From Bradyrhizobium manausense (lineage in GTDB: Bacteria; Pseudomonadota; Alphaproteobacteria; Rhizobiales; Xanthobacteraceae), in assembly GCF_018130615.1 (NCBI RefSeq), contig NZ_JAFCKB010000005.1, forward strand, positions 1 to 64,000: a stretch of DNA of 64,000 nt. The letters run 5' to 3'. Under the pieces are notes generated by a model. The model ran no database searches and had not been told where the DNA came from. It was given only the letters and a program-made list of their open reading frames with translations. Below are positions 1-7,499 of the stretch, piece after piece. Positions within the stretch are counted from its first letter, which is position 1, and each line of letters begins with the position of its first letter. The position numbers were made by a program, and so were the translations under genes.

Positions 1-72
1 CGCCCCGCCGCCGACCGTCCAAGATCAGCGGCAGATGTGCCTAAGTCTTCCTCAAACCTAAACCGGACAGCC

Positions 73-148
73 GTGGGCTTGACCCGGCCATTCACGTCTT
101 GATGCGTCGGACGAAGAACGTGGATGCCCGGGACAAGCCGGGCATGAC
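73..148. repeat. Intergenic palindromic repeat, family C (short copy)
   Basis: This stretch ends with GGATGCCCGGGACAAGCC followed by GGGCATGAC and begins with GTGGGCTTGACCCGG, so its ends can pair. The same sequence closes the longer copy at 33164-33314 between murG and murC. It lies outside any convincing reading frame, at the 3' side of the DUF2147 gene on the minus strand. Its role is unknown; a transcript-end hairpin is possible. Confidence 0.6.
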
Positions 149-216
149 GAAGATTTGTACGTGCCGCGGGAGATCCTCAGGTGCTTGCATCGCCCCGGGA
201 TGACGCGCTTCGCGCG

Positions 217-1014
217 TCAGCTCACTCGCTTCCAGGTCTGGCCGCCGCAGAACATGCCGCCGAAGGCGCAGCCCTGCACGCGCATCGCGTTCGGGCCCTT
301 CATGGCGATCGTCGAGTCGTAGTTGCGGCCGGAATCGGGGTCGTGGATGCGGCCGCTCCACTTGGCGCCGTCGGGCTTCATGTTGATCAGGATCCGCTCA
401 TTGGTCTTCTCGGCATAGCCGCAGAGATTGCTGCCGCACTGTTCGACGCGGACGTTGCCTTTGTTCTCCTCAGTGGCCCAGACGCCGATCGGCGTGTTCG
501 CGGCCTGCACGGGAGCAGGAGCGGGAGCAGGCGCTGGTGCCGGAGGCGGCGCATAGGCGGGAGCAGCGGCGACCGGCGCGGGCGCGGCAACCGGAGCAGG
601 GGCTGCAACCGGCGCAGGCGGCGTGGTCGTGTCGACGGACGGTGCGGCGGCAACGACCGGGGCCGGAGCGGCAGGAGCAGCAGCGGGCGCGACTGGTGCG
701 GTGGCCTGCACCGGTGCCGGGGCGACGGACTGCTGCTGCACCGGCGCCGGTGCCGGCTTTGCCGTCGTCACCGGAGGCGTGCTGTCGTCATCGTCCTTCG
801 AGCCGAGGCCGTTGAGGTTGATGTTGTTCAGCTTGATCGGCTTGTTCGACAGGCCCGGCGCCACGATGGTGACGCAATCCAGCGAGGCGCAGTTGCGCGG
901 CGTCTCGATGCGGATGCGCTGGCCTTCGATCTGGAACGAGATCGCGTTGCCGGCATGCGCAACGGCGGTCGACGCGAGCAAGAGGGCGGTGGCGGCGACG
1001 GTGAGCTTGTTCAT
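217..1014 (-). CDS. Secreted DUF2147-domain protein with Pro/Ala-rich linker
   Basis: 265 residues. A signal peptide (about residues 1-21, ending AVAHA) is followed by a short Cys-containing segment (IETPRNCASLDCVTI, about 37-51). Then comes a long low-complexity linker of Pro, Ala and Val (about 75-170), and a C-terminal DUF2147-like domain (about 175-265) that starts GVWATEENKGNVRVEQC. DUF2147 proteins are small periplasmic beta-sheet proteins of uncertain role. Paired cysteines in both folded parts suggest disulfides in the periplasm. It is divergent from a paralogue at 1203 with the same architecture, so the two probably arose by an inverted duplication. The biochemical function is unknown. 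Confidence 0.8.
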   Translation of the reverse strand: MNKLTVAATALLLASTAVAHAGNAISFQIEGQRIRIETPRNCASLDCVTIVAPGLSNKPIKLNNINLNGLGSKDDDDSTPPVTTAKPAPAPVQQQSVAPAPVQATAPVAPAAAPAAPAPVVAAAPSVDTTTPPAPVAAPAPVAAPAPVAAAPAYAPPPAPAPAPAPAPVQAANTPIGVWATEENKGNVRVEQCGSNLCGYAEKTNERILINMKPDGAKWSGRIHDPDSGRNYDSTIAMKGPNAMRVQGCAFGGMFCGGQTWKRVS

Positions 1015-1202
1015 GACAACCTCCGAAATGGCTGGGGTCCCGATATGGACTGGAGTCGGTCGCGGACCGGATGTGGTTCGACCCTATGCCGAAGCCGCGA
1101 AGCCTTCTGTGACGGACCTCACAACGGCTGCCTGGGTGAGCCAGCGCACATTCGGCCGCCCTTCGCCTGGGTAGCATCCTCGCGAGTGAAGGGGAGACGT
1201 CG

Positions 1203-2063
1203 ATGAAACGGCTTGCGATTTTACCTGCCACGTTGATCGCACTGACGGCGATCGCGCCCGCGGCGCAGGCCGGTTCCTATGCCTTCACGATCAGCGGCCA
1301 TCGGTTCCATGTCGAGGCACCGCGCAACTGCCGATCGACGGCCTGTGTTTCGGTTTCAAGCCGAATCCTGCGAACGACGGACGATGGCGGTGCGGCATCA
1401 GCCCCGCCACCCGCGCCTGCACCCGTGGTCCAGGCGCCACAGCCGGTTTATCCCGCTACCTCGATCAGGCCGGCGCAAGCGACGGTCGTCGCACCGTCCG
1501 CCCCGTTGCTTGCCGCCGCGACGTCACAGACCGTCGTGCCGCCGCCGGCGCCAAAACTCGAGGCGCTGAGCCCCAATCCGCCGCGTGTTGAGCTGTCACG
1601 CCTGGATCCGCCGAAGACGCTTCCCCCGCCGCCGACAGAGCCACCGGTCGCTAATCCGAACCCCAAGATCATGCCGGCCACGACGATCTCACCGCGCAGT
1701 GACGACGAGACGGCCTATATGCCGCTCGGCGAATGGGAGAGCGACGGCGCCAACGGCACGGTCCGCATCGAACGCTGCGGCCCCGCGCTGTGCGGCTTCG
1801 TGCTGACCGAGGCATCGACCCGGGGCGAGAGCGTGCTGGTCAACATGAAGCCGAAAGCGCACGACGTCTGGACCGGCAACATCTACAGGCGCTCCAGCGG
1901 CAATACCTATTATGCGACGATGACGCTGAAGAGCTCCGGCACGCTCCACGTCGAAGCCTGCGCGCTCGGCCACTTCTGGTGCACCGGCAATGACTGGATA
2001 CGGGTCGAGGCGCGGCCGGAGCCGCTGATCATGACGTCGCGGCAGTGGGACGCGCGGTCGTAG
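1203..2063 (+). CDS. Secreted DUF2147-domain protein, paralogue of the divergent neighbour
   Basis: 286 residues. Signal peptide about 1-23 (ending APAAQAG), an N-terminal Cys motif (VEAPRNCRSTACVSV) matching the neighbour's, a Pro-rich linker (about 60-165), and a C-terminal DUF2147-like domain beginning MPLGEWESDGANGTVRIERC. The paralogue at 217-1014 has the same three-part plan, but the linkers differ in composition: mostly PAPV here and there, with long non-repetitive parts in this copy. The start has AGGGGAG just upstream, at good spacing. Role unknown; a periplasmic or envelope-associated protein is the safest statement. Confidence 0.8.
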   Translation: MKRLAILPATLIALTAIAPAAQAGSYAFTISGHRFHVEAPRNCRSTACVSVSSRILRTTDDGGAASAPPPAPAPVVQAPQPVYPATSIRPAQATVVAPSAPLLAAATSQTVVPPPAPKLEALSPNPPRVELSRLDPPKTLPPPPTEPPVANPNPKIMPATTISPRSDDETAYMPLGEWESDGANGTVRIERCGPALCGFVLTEASTRGESVLVNMKPKAHDVWTGNIYRRSSGNTYYATMTLKSSGTLHVEACALGHFWCTGNDWIRVEARPEPLIMTSRQWDARS

Positions 2064-2164
2064 GGCAACGCGTCTCTCCTGTCCGATTTGTAATCGTCTC
2101 GTACCGAACCTGCATCTCGCTTGCACGCGACCGATAGCTGACGACGCCCGCAAGGAGATCGCTG

Positions 2165-2497
2165 ATGAAACGCCTCAGCCTCATCGCTGCGCTGCTGATC
2201 GGCAGCGCGATCCCGGCTCACGCCGACACCGACATCTGGACCAATGTGCTGAAGCAGAAGCGCGGCGACGACGCGCTCAAGGTCGACAGCTCCTTCTGCG
2301 ATGCGCAATTCGGCGCGCCGCAGAACGGCACCGCGACGTCGGCAGCGTACAAGCGCTGCATGCGCCAGCGCGGCTGGCGCTTCAGCCGCACCGTGCGCGA
2401 GAAGGATGATCGCTATCCCGATCCTGATAATCCCGGCATGATGTGTCGCGATTTCAAGATCGGCGGCATCACCGGATCGGACTGCTCGAACTTCTGA
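2165..2497 (+). CDS. Small secreted protein of unknown function
   Basis: 110 residues. The first about 19 residues form a signal peptide ([15 protein letters not shown], ending PAHA) with an Ala-X-Ala cleavage site. The mature part has four cysteines ([30 protein letters not shown]), which would permit two disulfides in the periplasm. AAGGAG lies 6-7 bases before the ATG. I do not recognise a named domain. It is on the same strand as the DUF2147 gene upstream, about 100 bases away, and may be co-transcribed. Confidence 0.75.
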   Translation: MKRLSLIAALLIGSAIPAHADTDIWTNVLKQKRGDDALKVDSSFCDAQFGAPQNGTATSAAYKRCMRQRGWRFSRTVREKDDRYPDPDNPGMMCRDFKIGGITGSDCSNF

Positions 2498-2553
2498 GCA
2501 ACGCAAGACGCCCGGCCGCCGGGCGATCCCTGCGATCAGGTCGATGGACGCTG

Positions 2554-2637
2554 CTAGATCATGCCGAGCACGATGGCGCCGACGAAGGCCATGGCGAGGT
2601 ACGCGGTAATAACGCTCAGTCTCCCGACGAACGTCAT
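2554..2637 (-). CDS. Predicted 27-residue single-span membrane peptide
   Basis: On the minus strand an ATG at 2637 opens a 27-codon frame ending in TAG at 2554. The peptide starts MTFVGRLSV and ends VGAIVLGMI, almost entirely hydrophobic after one Arg, so it would span the inner membrane once. AGGGAG lies 6 bases upstream of the ATG, which is a good ribosome binding site. The frame is too short for coding statistics, and its function is unknown. It sits between two plus-strand genes in an otherwise empty gap (2498-2820). Confidence 0.55.
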   Translation of the reverse strand: MTFVGRLSVITAYLAMAFVGAIVLGMI

Positions 2638-2820
2638 GGCGTTGCTCCCTGGGACGGCTCTTGGGATTACTCCCTCTGGGCATCATGGTTAACAGAAGCC
2701 CACCTTCGAAAAAAGTCAGCGTCGCTGTCGTTCGGCTGCGGCGGTGGGAGCGTCATGGTAAAGGAAAGCTGAAATCAACACGTTGAAGAGTCTTTAAGTA
2801 AATTCACCGAACGTGCGCGC

Positions 2821-4020
2821 ATGACGCGCGGAGTTCGTTTGTATCTCGTCGGCTCCATCGTCCTTGTTTCGCTCGCGGGTTGCGGACGCGGCTTCTTCCA
2901 GGCCGAACGTGAACCGTGGCGAGCCGAGGCCGAAGCGGCGTGCCTGAAATCGGGCGCCGTGAAGGAAAGTGCCGACATCGTCCGGATCGATCCGATCTCC
3001 GGCCCCGGCATGTGCGGCGCCGAGTTCCCGCTGAAGGTCGCGGCCATCGGTGAGGGTTCGAGCAGCTACGGTTTTGCCGACGAGGAGCTGCGTCCGCCCG
3101 GCAATGTCGGCAACCAGCCGCGCTGGCCGGTGAGCCAGCCGCAATCGAATTATCCGGCATCCAACTATCCGCAGCGGTCGAACTATCCCGAGAGCGCAGT
3201 GCGCCAGCCCGCCGGCTATGGCGCCTCTTCCGGCCCGGTATCACTCAGCGCGCCCGGCGTGGCGCCCCAGGACGACGAGATCGATTTGCCGCCCGAGGGC
3301 ACTGATGCCGCGGGTGCAGCGCGCTACATGAATGCGCCGAGCTATCCTGCGCGGCAGCCCGGTCCGGCGCCGTATTCACAGGCGCCGACTCAACAAGCGC
3401 TGCCGCGGCTCGGTCCAGCGCAAGGCAATCCCGTCACCGCGGTCGGTCCCATCGCGGTGAAGCCGACGGCGACGCTCGCCTGTCCGATTGTGTCCGAGCT
3501 CGACCGCTGGTTCGCCGACAGCGTACAGCCGTCGGCGATGCGCTGGTTCGGTGCTCGCGTGGTCGAGATCAAGCAGATCTCCGCCTATTCCTGTCGCGGC
3601 ATGAACGGCAATCCGCACGCCCATATCTCCGAGCACGCCTTCGGCAACGCGCTCGACGTCGCCGCCTTCGTGCTCGCCGATGGCCGCCGCATCACCGTGA
3701 AGGACGGCTGGCACGGCATGCCCGAAGAGCAGGGGTTCTTGCGCGACGTCCAGTCGGGCGCATGCGCGCATTTCACCACGGTGCTGGCGCCGGGCTCGAA
3801 CGTCTATCACTACGATCACATCCACGTCGATCTGATGCGCCGCGCCAGCCGCCGCCTGATCTGCCAGCCGGCCGCGGTCTCCGGCGAAGAGGTCGCCGCG
3901 CGCGCACAGCGGCGGAATCCTTACGCGAATTCGCGCGATCCTTACGTGACCGGCTCGCTCGGCGCGCACAAGAGCAAGCGCGACAAGATCAACGAGGAAG
4001 ACGAGTTCTCGGACGACTAG
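2821..4020 (+). CDS. Extensin-like C-terminal domain lipoprotein
   Basis: 399 residues. A lipoprotein signal ends in the lipobox LAGC (Cys about 21). A low-complexity middle (about 100-200) contains three SNYP/NYP repeats and many Pro, Gln and Ser. The C-terminal about 150 residues carry the extensin-like family signature: SCRGMNG, HISEHAFGNALDVAAF, and a later YHYDHIHVDL. The spaced His/Asp residues (SEHAFGNALDVA, HYDHIHVD) resemble those of D-Ala-D-Ala metallopeptidase-type folds, so a cell-wall hydrolytic role is plausible but unproven. It ends in a charged KSKRDKINEEDEF tail. No clear ribosome binding site precedes the ATG. Confidence 0.8.
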   Translation: MTRGVRLYLVGSIVLVSLAGCGRGFFQAEREPWRAEAEAACLKSGAVKESADIVRIDPISGPGMCGAEFPLKVAAIGEGSSSYGFADEELRPPGNVGNQPRWPVSQPQSNYPASNYPQRSNYPESAVRQPAGYGASSGPVSLSAPGVAPQDDEIDLPPEGTDAAGAARYMNAPSYPARQPGPAPYSQAPTQQALPRLGPAQGNPVTAVGPIAVKPTATLACPIVSELDRWFADSVQPSAMRWFGARVVEIKQISAYSCRGMNGNPHAHISEHAFGNALDVAAFVLADGRRITVKDGWHGMPEEQGFLRDVQSGACAHFTTVLAPGSNVYHYDHIHVDLMRRASRRLICQPAAVSGEEVAARAQRRNPYANSRDPYVTGSLGAHKSKRDKINEEDEFSDD

Positions 4021-4050
4021 CCATTGTCTTGCTAAAATCGTCCTCCCGCC

Positions 4051-4135
4051 GTCATTGCGAGCGTAGCGAAGCAATCCAGATTGTCACCGCAGCGGCTGTC
4101 TGGATGGCTTCGTCGCAAGGGCTCCTCGCAATGAC
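4051..4135. repeat. Intergenic palindromic repeat, family B
   Basis: Starts GTCATTGCGAGCGTAGCGAA, continues AGCAATCCAGA, and ends with the inverted CTCGCAATGAC. The ends are complementary and the middle holds a second inverted copy of a CAGA/TCTGG element. A second copy of the family is at 31889-32003 between ftsW and murG. It is non-coding and probably folds as a long imperfect hairpin. Confidence 0.8.
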
Positions 4136-4156
4136 GAGGAGAGACAGAGATCCATC

Positions 4157-4747
4157 ATGCCCGCCGATATCGTCCGCTATCTCACCCATCCGCAGGTGCA
4201 AATCGATCCTGCCGTGCCAGTGCCGCAATGGAGCCTCAGCCCGGTCGGGCGCACGCGGACCGAGGCGATCGCGAACGTCGACTGGCTTGCGCGCACCACG
4301 CAGATCGTCTCCAGCGGCGAGCGCAAGGCGATCGAGACGGCGGAGATCATTGCCGGCAGGCTCGGCATCATGATCGAGATCCGCCAGGCCATGCATGAGA
4401 ACGATCGCTCGGCGACCGGTTTTCTGAGGCCGGACGAGTTCGAGGAGGTCGCCGATCGGTTTTTTGCGGAGCCGCATCTCAGCGTCCGCGGCTGGGAGCG
4501 CGCGATCGACGCGCAGGCGCGCATCGTGCGTGAAGCCGAAGCGGTGCTGGCACGCAATCGGCCGGGCGATGTTCTTTTCGTCGGTCACGGCGCCGTCGGC
4601 ACGCTGCTGTTGTGCCATTATGCCGGCCATCCCATCGATCGCATCCATGATCAGCCGGCCGGCGGCGGCCATGCCTTCGCCCTTGCGCGGCAGCCGCGTC
4701 AGGTCCTGCATGGCTGGCGCAAGATGGAAGAGGCTCTGCCGAGCTAG
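4157..4747 (+). CDS. Histidine phosphatase family protein with altered RHG motif
   Basis: 196 residues, similar in layout to the phosphoglycerate-mutase-like histidine phosphatases. The conserved second half is visible: SSGERKAIETAEIIA (about 55-69) corresponds to the SSxxxRAxxTAE motif, and FVGHGAVGTLL (about 142-152) to the VGHG motif that supplies the second catalytic His. The N-terminal LxRHG box is replaced by YLTHPQV, which keeps the His but loses the Arg and Gly. The middle Arg is also shifted (ERK). The substrate is unknown. Activity is possible but should not be assumed. It stands alone between a repeat and a convergent gene. Confidence 0.75.
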   Translation: MPADIVRYLTHPQVQIDPAVPVPQWSLSPVGRTRTEAIANVDWLARTTQIVSSGERKAIETAEIIAGRLGIMIEIRQAMHENDRSATGFLRPDEFEEVADRFFAEPHLSVRGWERAIDAQARIVREAEAVLARNRPGDVLFVGHGAVGTLLLCHYAGHPIDRIHDQPAGGGHAFALARQPRQVLHGWRKMEEALPS

Positions 4748-4751
4748 AGCA

Positions 4752-5102
4752 TCATGTCGAGGCCGGCTTCGACGGCGCAGGCGCCAGCCCCATGCAGCGC
4801 TGCACCTCGGCCGGGACGTCGTAGGTCCGCATGATGTGGCGGCTGTCGCGCAGGCCGGTCGCCTCGCGTTGCACCACGAACATCCAGAGCGCCTGGCCGG
4901 CCTCCATCACCAGCTTGCGCCTTTCCGGCTGCATCGCGGCCGGCGTCTCCGGCAGCGCGTGGGCGGCATCGAATTCGCGCAATTGCGCGAGCGCCTGCTC
5001 GAGCGTGCGGCCCAGGCGTCCAAGCGCGGAGGCCTGTTCCTGGACGATCTCGTAATGGAGGATATCGACCGGCGGGCGAAGATCACGGGACATGGCACTC
5101 AA
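4752..5102 (-). CDS. Conserved small protein of unknown function (possibly DUF6665)
   Basis: 116 residues, mainly helical and charged. The segment EIVQEQASALGRLGRTLEQALAQLREFD (about 18-46) looks like a helical hairpin with heptad-like leucines. QALWMFVVQREATGLRDSRHIMRTYDVP (about 69-96) resembles small rhizobial proteins that I tentatively place in DUF6665. No signal peptide or membrane segment. A second in-frame Met lies three codons in. It is 46 bases downstream of the TetR gene on the same strand and may be read through from it. Function unknown. Confidence 0.65.
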   Translation of the reverse strand: MSAMSRDLRPPVDILHYEIVQEQASALGRLGRTLEQALAQLREFDAAHALPETPAAMQPERRKLVMEAGQALWMFVVQREATGLRDSRHIMRTYDVPAEVQRCMGLAPAPSKPAST

Positions 5103-5148
5103 TATAGTGCCGCGCGTTTCCGCTGCGCAACGCGCGGGCGGCTGCCGC

Positions 5149-5784
5149 TCACTTCGCCTTGTATGCGGCCAGGAACATCCGCGTCGCGCTGTCGATCACT
5201 TCGTTCATGCGCTCCTCCGATGGCGGCGGCGCGGCCTGGAAGACGAACGGCAGGAAGAGTGAGGCCTTGCATAGTTCCATGAACTGCGAAGCGGCCAGGT
5301 CGCAATCGTCGATCTCAAGATCGCCCGAGGCGACATGGGCTTTGAGATATTCGGACAGCCGGTTGATGGTCTTGTCCAGCACGCGCAAATAATAGCGGCG
5401 GCCGACGTCGGGCATGCGTTCGGCGATTGCCATCACGGTGCGGATCGCCGATCCGCCGCCGGGCCGGCAGAGCAGATGCAGATAAGCCTGGCCGAAATCC
5501 TTCAGCGTGGTCTCGGCGTCGCGGGCGGGGTCGAAGTTGAACGCGACCTGGCCGTGAAACAGCGCTTCCTCCTCGAGGATGGCTTCGAACAGCGCGCTCT
5601 TGTCGGCGAAGTAAACGTAGAGCGTGCCCTTGGAGACGCCGGCCGCGCGCGCAATCTCGCCCATGCTGGCCCCGTCAAAACCGAGATCCATGAACACCTT
5701 ACGGGCGCCGGCCAGAATTTGGCGGCGCTTCGAACTGTCCTCCTCCTGGAGGACGCGCAGAGGTTCAGGGCCGGCTACAACCAT
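5149..5784 (-). CDS. TetR/AcrR-family repressor of the adjacent efflux operon
   Basis: 211 residues. The N-terminal DNA-binding domain is clear: RRQILAGARKVFMDLGFDGASM, then the helix-turn-helix MGEIARAAGVSKGTLYVYF (about 41-59). The remaining about 150 residues form the ligand-binding and dimerisation domain. It is divergent from the EmrA/EmrB-like genes, and a near-perfect 21-bp palindrome (5883-5903) lies between them. By family behaviour it should repress the pump and probably itself until a drug or metabolite binds. The ligand cannot be told from sequence. Confidence 0.9.
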   Translation of the reverse strand: MVVAGPEPLRVLQEEDSSKRRQILAGARKVFMDLGFDGASMGEIARAAGVSKGTLYVYFADKSALFEAILEEEALFHGQVAFNFDPARDAETTLKDFGQAYLHLLCRPGGGSAIRTVMAIAERMPDVGRRYYLRVLDKTINRLSEYLKAHVASGDLEIDDCDLAASQFMELCKASLFLPFVFQAAPPPSEERMNEVIDSATRMFLAAYKAK

Positions 5785-5882
5785 TGGTTCAGCGTCTCGG
5801 AAGGTTTTCGGATCGGGGTCGAAGCATGAAACCTAAATAAAGGATTCGGGCCAATAGGGTCCGCCCGGGAATATTAAGTATA

Positions 5883-5903
5883 TTGACCGAACCGTTCGGT
5901 CAA
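5883..5903. promoter_or_regulatory. Probable TetR operator
   Basis: Two 9-base arms, TTGACCGAA and TTCGGTCAA, flank a 3-base centre (CCG) and form an inverted repeat. It lies about 99 bases upstream of the TetR start and about 75 bases upstream of the HlyD-type gene start, in the shared divergent promoter region. Size and symmetry fit a TetR-family dimer site. Confidence 0.8.
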
Positions 5904-5978
5904 TGGTATTTGGGATGGGCGAGCGGGAAAGCGGCCGTGCGACGGCTGCCCCGGATCGCGTTTATGGGGGAGGCCTTG

Positions 5979-7286
5979 ATGGCCACATCGAGAGACCAGG
6001 CTGCGCGCGTCCTCCGGCAGGAAGCGGTGGAGACGACGCCGGCAGACGGTGAAGCTGGGACCGGGAAGGCAATAGCCCTCGCCGAACAGCTGCGCTCTCA
6101 TGTGGTCGAAGAGACCAAGCGCCGCACCGGCGAGGCTCCGGAGAAGCCCGTGACCGACCAGCCGGCCCCGTCCGCGCCAGCCGCTGCCGCGCCAAAATCC
6201 GGCAAGCGCAAATTCGTCATGATGGGCATCGGCCTCGTGCTGGCGCTCGCGGCGGCAAGCTATGCCGGCTACTACACGCTGGTGGGCCGCTTCTTCGTCT
6301 CCACCGACGACGCCTATGTCCGCGCCAACAACACGATGCTGGGCGCGCGCGTGGCCGGCCATATCTCCTCGATCCTAGCCCCTGACAACACGCTGGTGCA
6401 CGCCGGCGACACCGTGCTGCGCATCGACGACGGCGACTACAAGATCGCGGTCGACGCCGCCGCGACCCGGATCGCGACCCAGCAGGCCACCATCGATCGC
6501 ATCGGCCGCCAGATCGCGGCGCTCGACAGCCAGGTCGCGCAGGCCAAGGCGCAGCTCGTCTCGGCGGAAGCGGGCCTCAAGCGCGCCGATCTCGACTATG
6601 AGCGCCAGCAGGCGCTGAGCAACAAGGGGTTTGCCTCGCGCGCCACCTTCGAGACCTCGGAAGCGGGTCGCGACCAGGGGGCGGCCGCGGTCAAGGCCGC
6701 GCAGGCCGCCTACGACGTCGCCGTCAGCAATGTCGATGTCGCCAAGGCGCAGAAGGCCGAAGCCCAGGCGCAGCTCGCCGAGCTCAAGACCACGCTCGCC
6801 AAGGCCGAGCGCGACCTTGCTTTCACGGCGGTGCGCGCGCCGGTCGACGGCATCTTCTCCAACCGCCTCGTCAACGCCGGCGACTTCGTCGCCGTCGGCC
6901 AGCGCCTCGGCAATGTCGTGCCGCTCGACGACGTCTATATCGACGCCAATTTCAAGGAGACGCAGCTCAAGCGCATTCGTCCCGGCCAGCCGGTGACGAT
7001 CAAGGTCGATGCCTACGGCATGCGCAAATTCTCCGGTGTCGTCGACAGCATCGCGGCCGGCGCGGGCTCGGTGTTCACGCTGCTGCCGCCTGACAACGCC
7101 ACCGGCAACTTCACCAAGATCGTGCAGCGCGTGCCGGTTCGGATCCGCGTGCCGAAGGCGGTCGCGAAGCAGAACCTGCTCCGCGCCGGCATGTCGGTCT
7201 ACGCGACCGTCGACACCAATAAGGGCGCCGCCGACGCCGACAGCGAGATCGATCTCGACGATCCCACCATGATCCATCCGCAGTAG
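5979..7286 (+). CDS. HlyD/EmrA-family membrane fusion (periplasmic adaptor) protein
   Basis: 435 residues from the ATG at 5979, chosen because GGGGGAGG precedes it by 5 bases; an upstream in-frame ATG at 5964 has no such site. The N-terminal about 75 residues are cytoplasmic and charged, then comes one membrane span (FVMMGIGLVLALAAASYAGYY). The next segment, DAYVRANNTMLGARVAGHI, is the biotinyl-lipoyl-like half motif. A long Ala/Gln/Lys-rich alpha-helical hairpin follows, then a second lipoyl half (FTAVRAPVDGIFSNRLVNAG) and a beta-barrel. It should bridge the inner-membrane exporter at 7500 to an outer-membrane channel not encoded here. Confidence 0.9.
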   Translation: MATSRDQAARVLRQEAVETTPADGEAGTGKAIALAEQLRSHVVEETKRRTGEAPEKPVTDQPAPSAPAAAAPKSGKRKFVMMGIGLVLALAAASYAGYYTLVGRFFVSTDDAYVRANNTMLGARVAGHISSILAPDNTLVHAGDTVLRIDDGDYKIAVDAAATRIATQQATIDRIGRQIAALDSQVAQAKAQLVSAEAGLKRADLDYERQQALSNKGFASRATFETSEAGRDQGAAAVKAAQAAYDVAVSNVDVAKAQKAEAQAQLAELKTTLAKAERDLAFTAVRAPVDGIFSNRLVNAGDFVAVGQRLGNVVPLDDVYIDANFKETQLKRIRPGQPVTIKVDAYGMRKFSGVVDSIAAGAGSVFTLLPPDNATGNFTKIVQRVPVRIRVPKAVAKQNLLRAGMSVYATVDTNKGAADADSEIDLDDPTMIHPQ

Positions 7287-7330
7287 GACGTGGCGATATG
7301 AGCCGCGGCGCAGCCTCTCATGCAGGTGCG

Positions 7331-7461
7331 CTCCCTCTCCCGCTTGCGGGAGAGGGTTGGGGAGAGGGTCTCTCCTCCATGGAGACTCCCCAAGAGGAGA
7401 AAGCCCTCACCCGGATCGCCTCTTCGATGCGATCCGACCTCTCCCGCAAGCGGGAGAGGTG
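7331..7461. repeat. Intergenic palindromic repeat, family D
   Basis: The ends, CCCTCTCCCGCTTGCGGGAG and CTCCCGCAAGCGGGAGAGG, are inverted copies, each also a small hairpin of its own around TTGC/GCAA. The centre holds GAGACTCC and CTCACCCGGATCGC. A second copy lies at 51611-51738. This one separates the adaptor gene from its exporter gene, so it may affect the relative expression of the two. Confidence 0.85.
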
Positions 7462-7499
7462 CACCCAACTCGCAGCCTGCTCCAACCTGAGCTGAAAAC

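Noticed and set aside
181-1206. 341-codon plus-strand frame opposite the DUF2147 gene
   Set aside because: It is the antisense of the Pro/Ala-rich DUF2147 gene; it is Arg/Gly-rich, with no ribosome binding site or family similarity.
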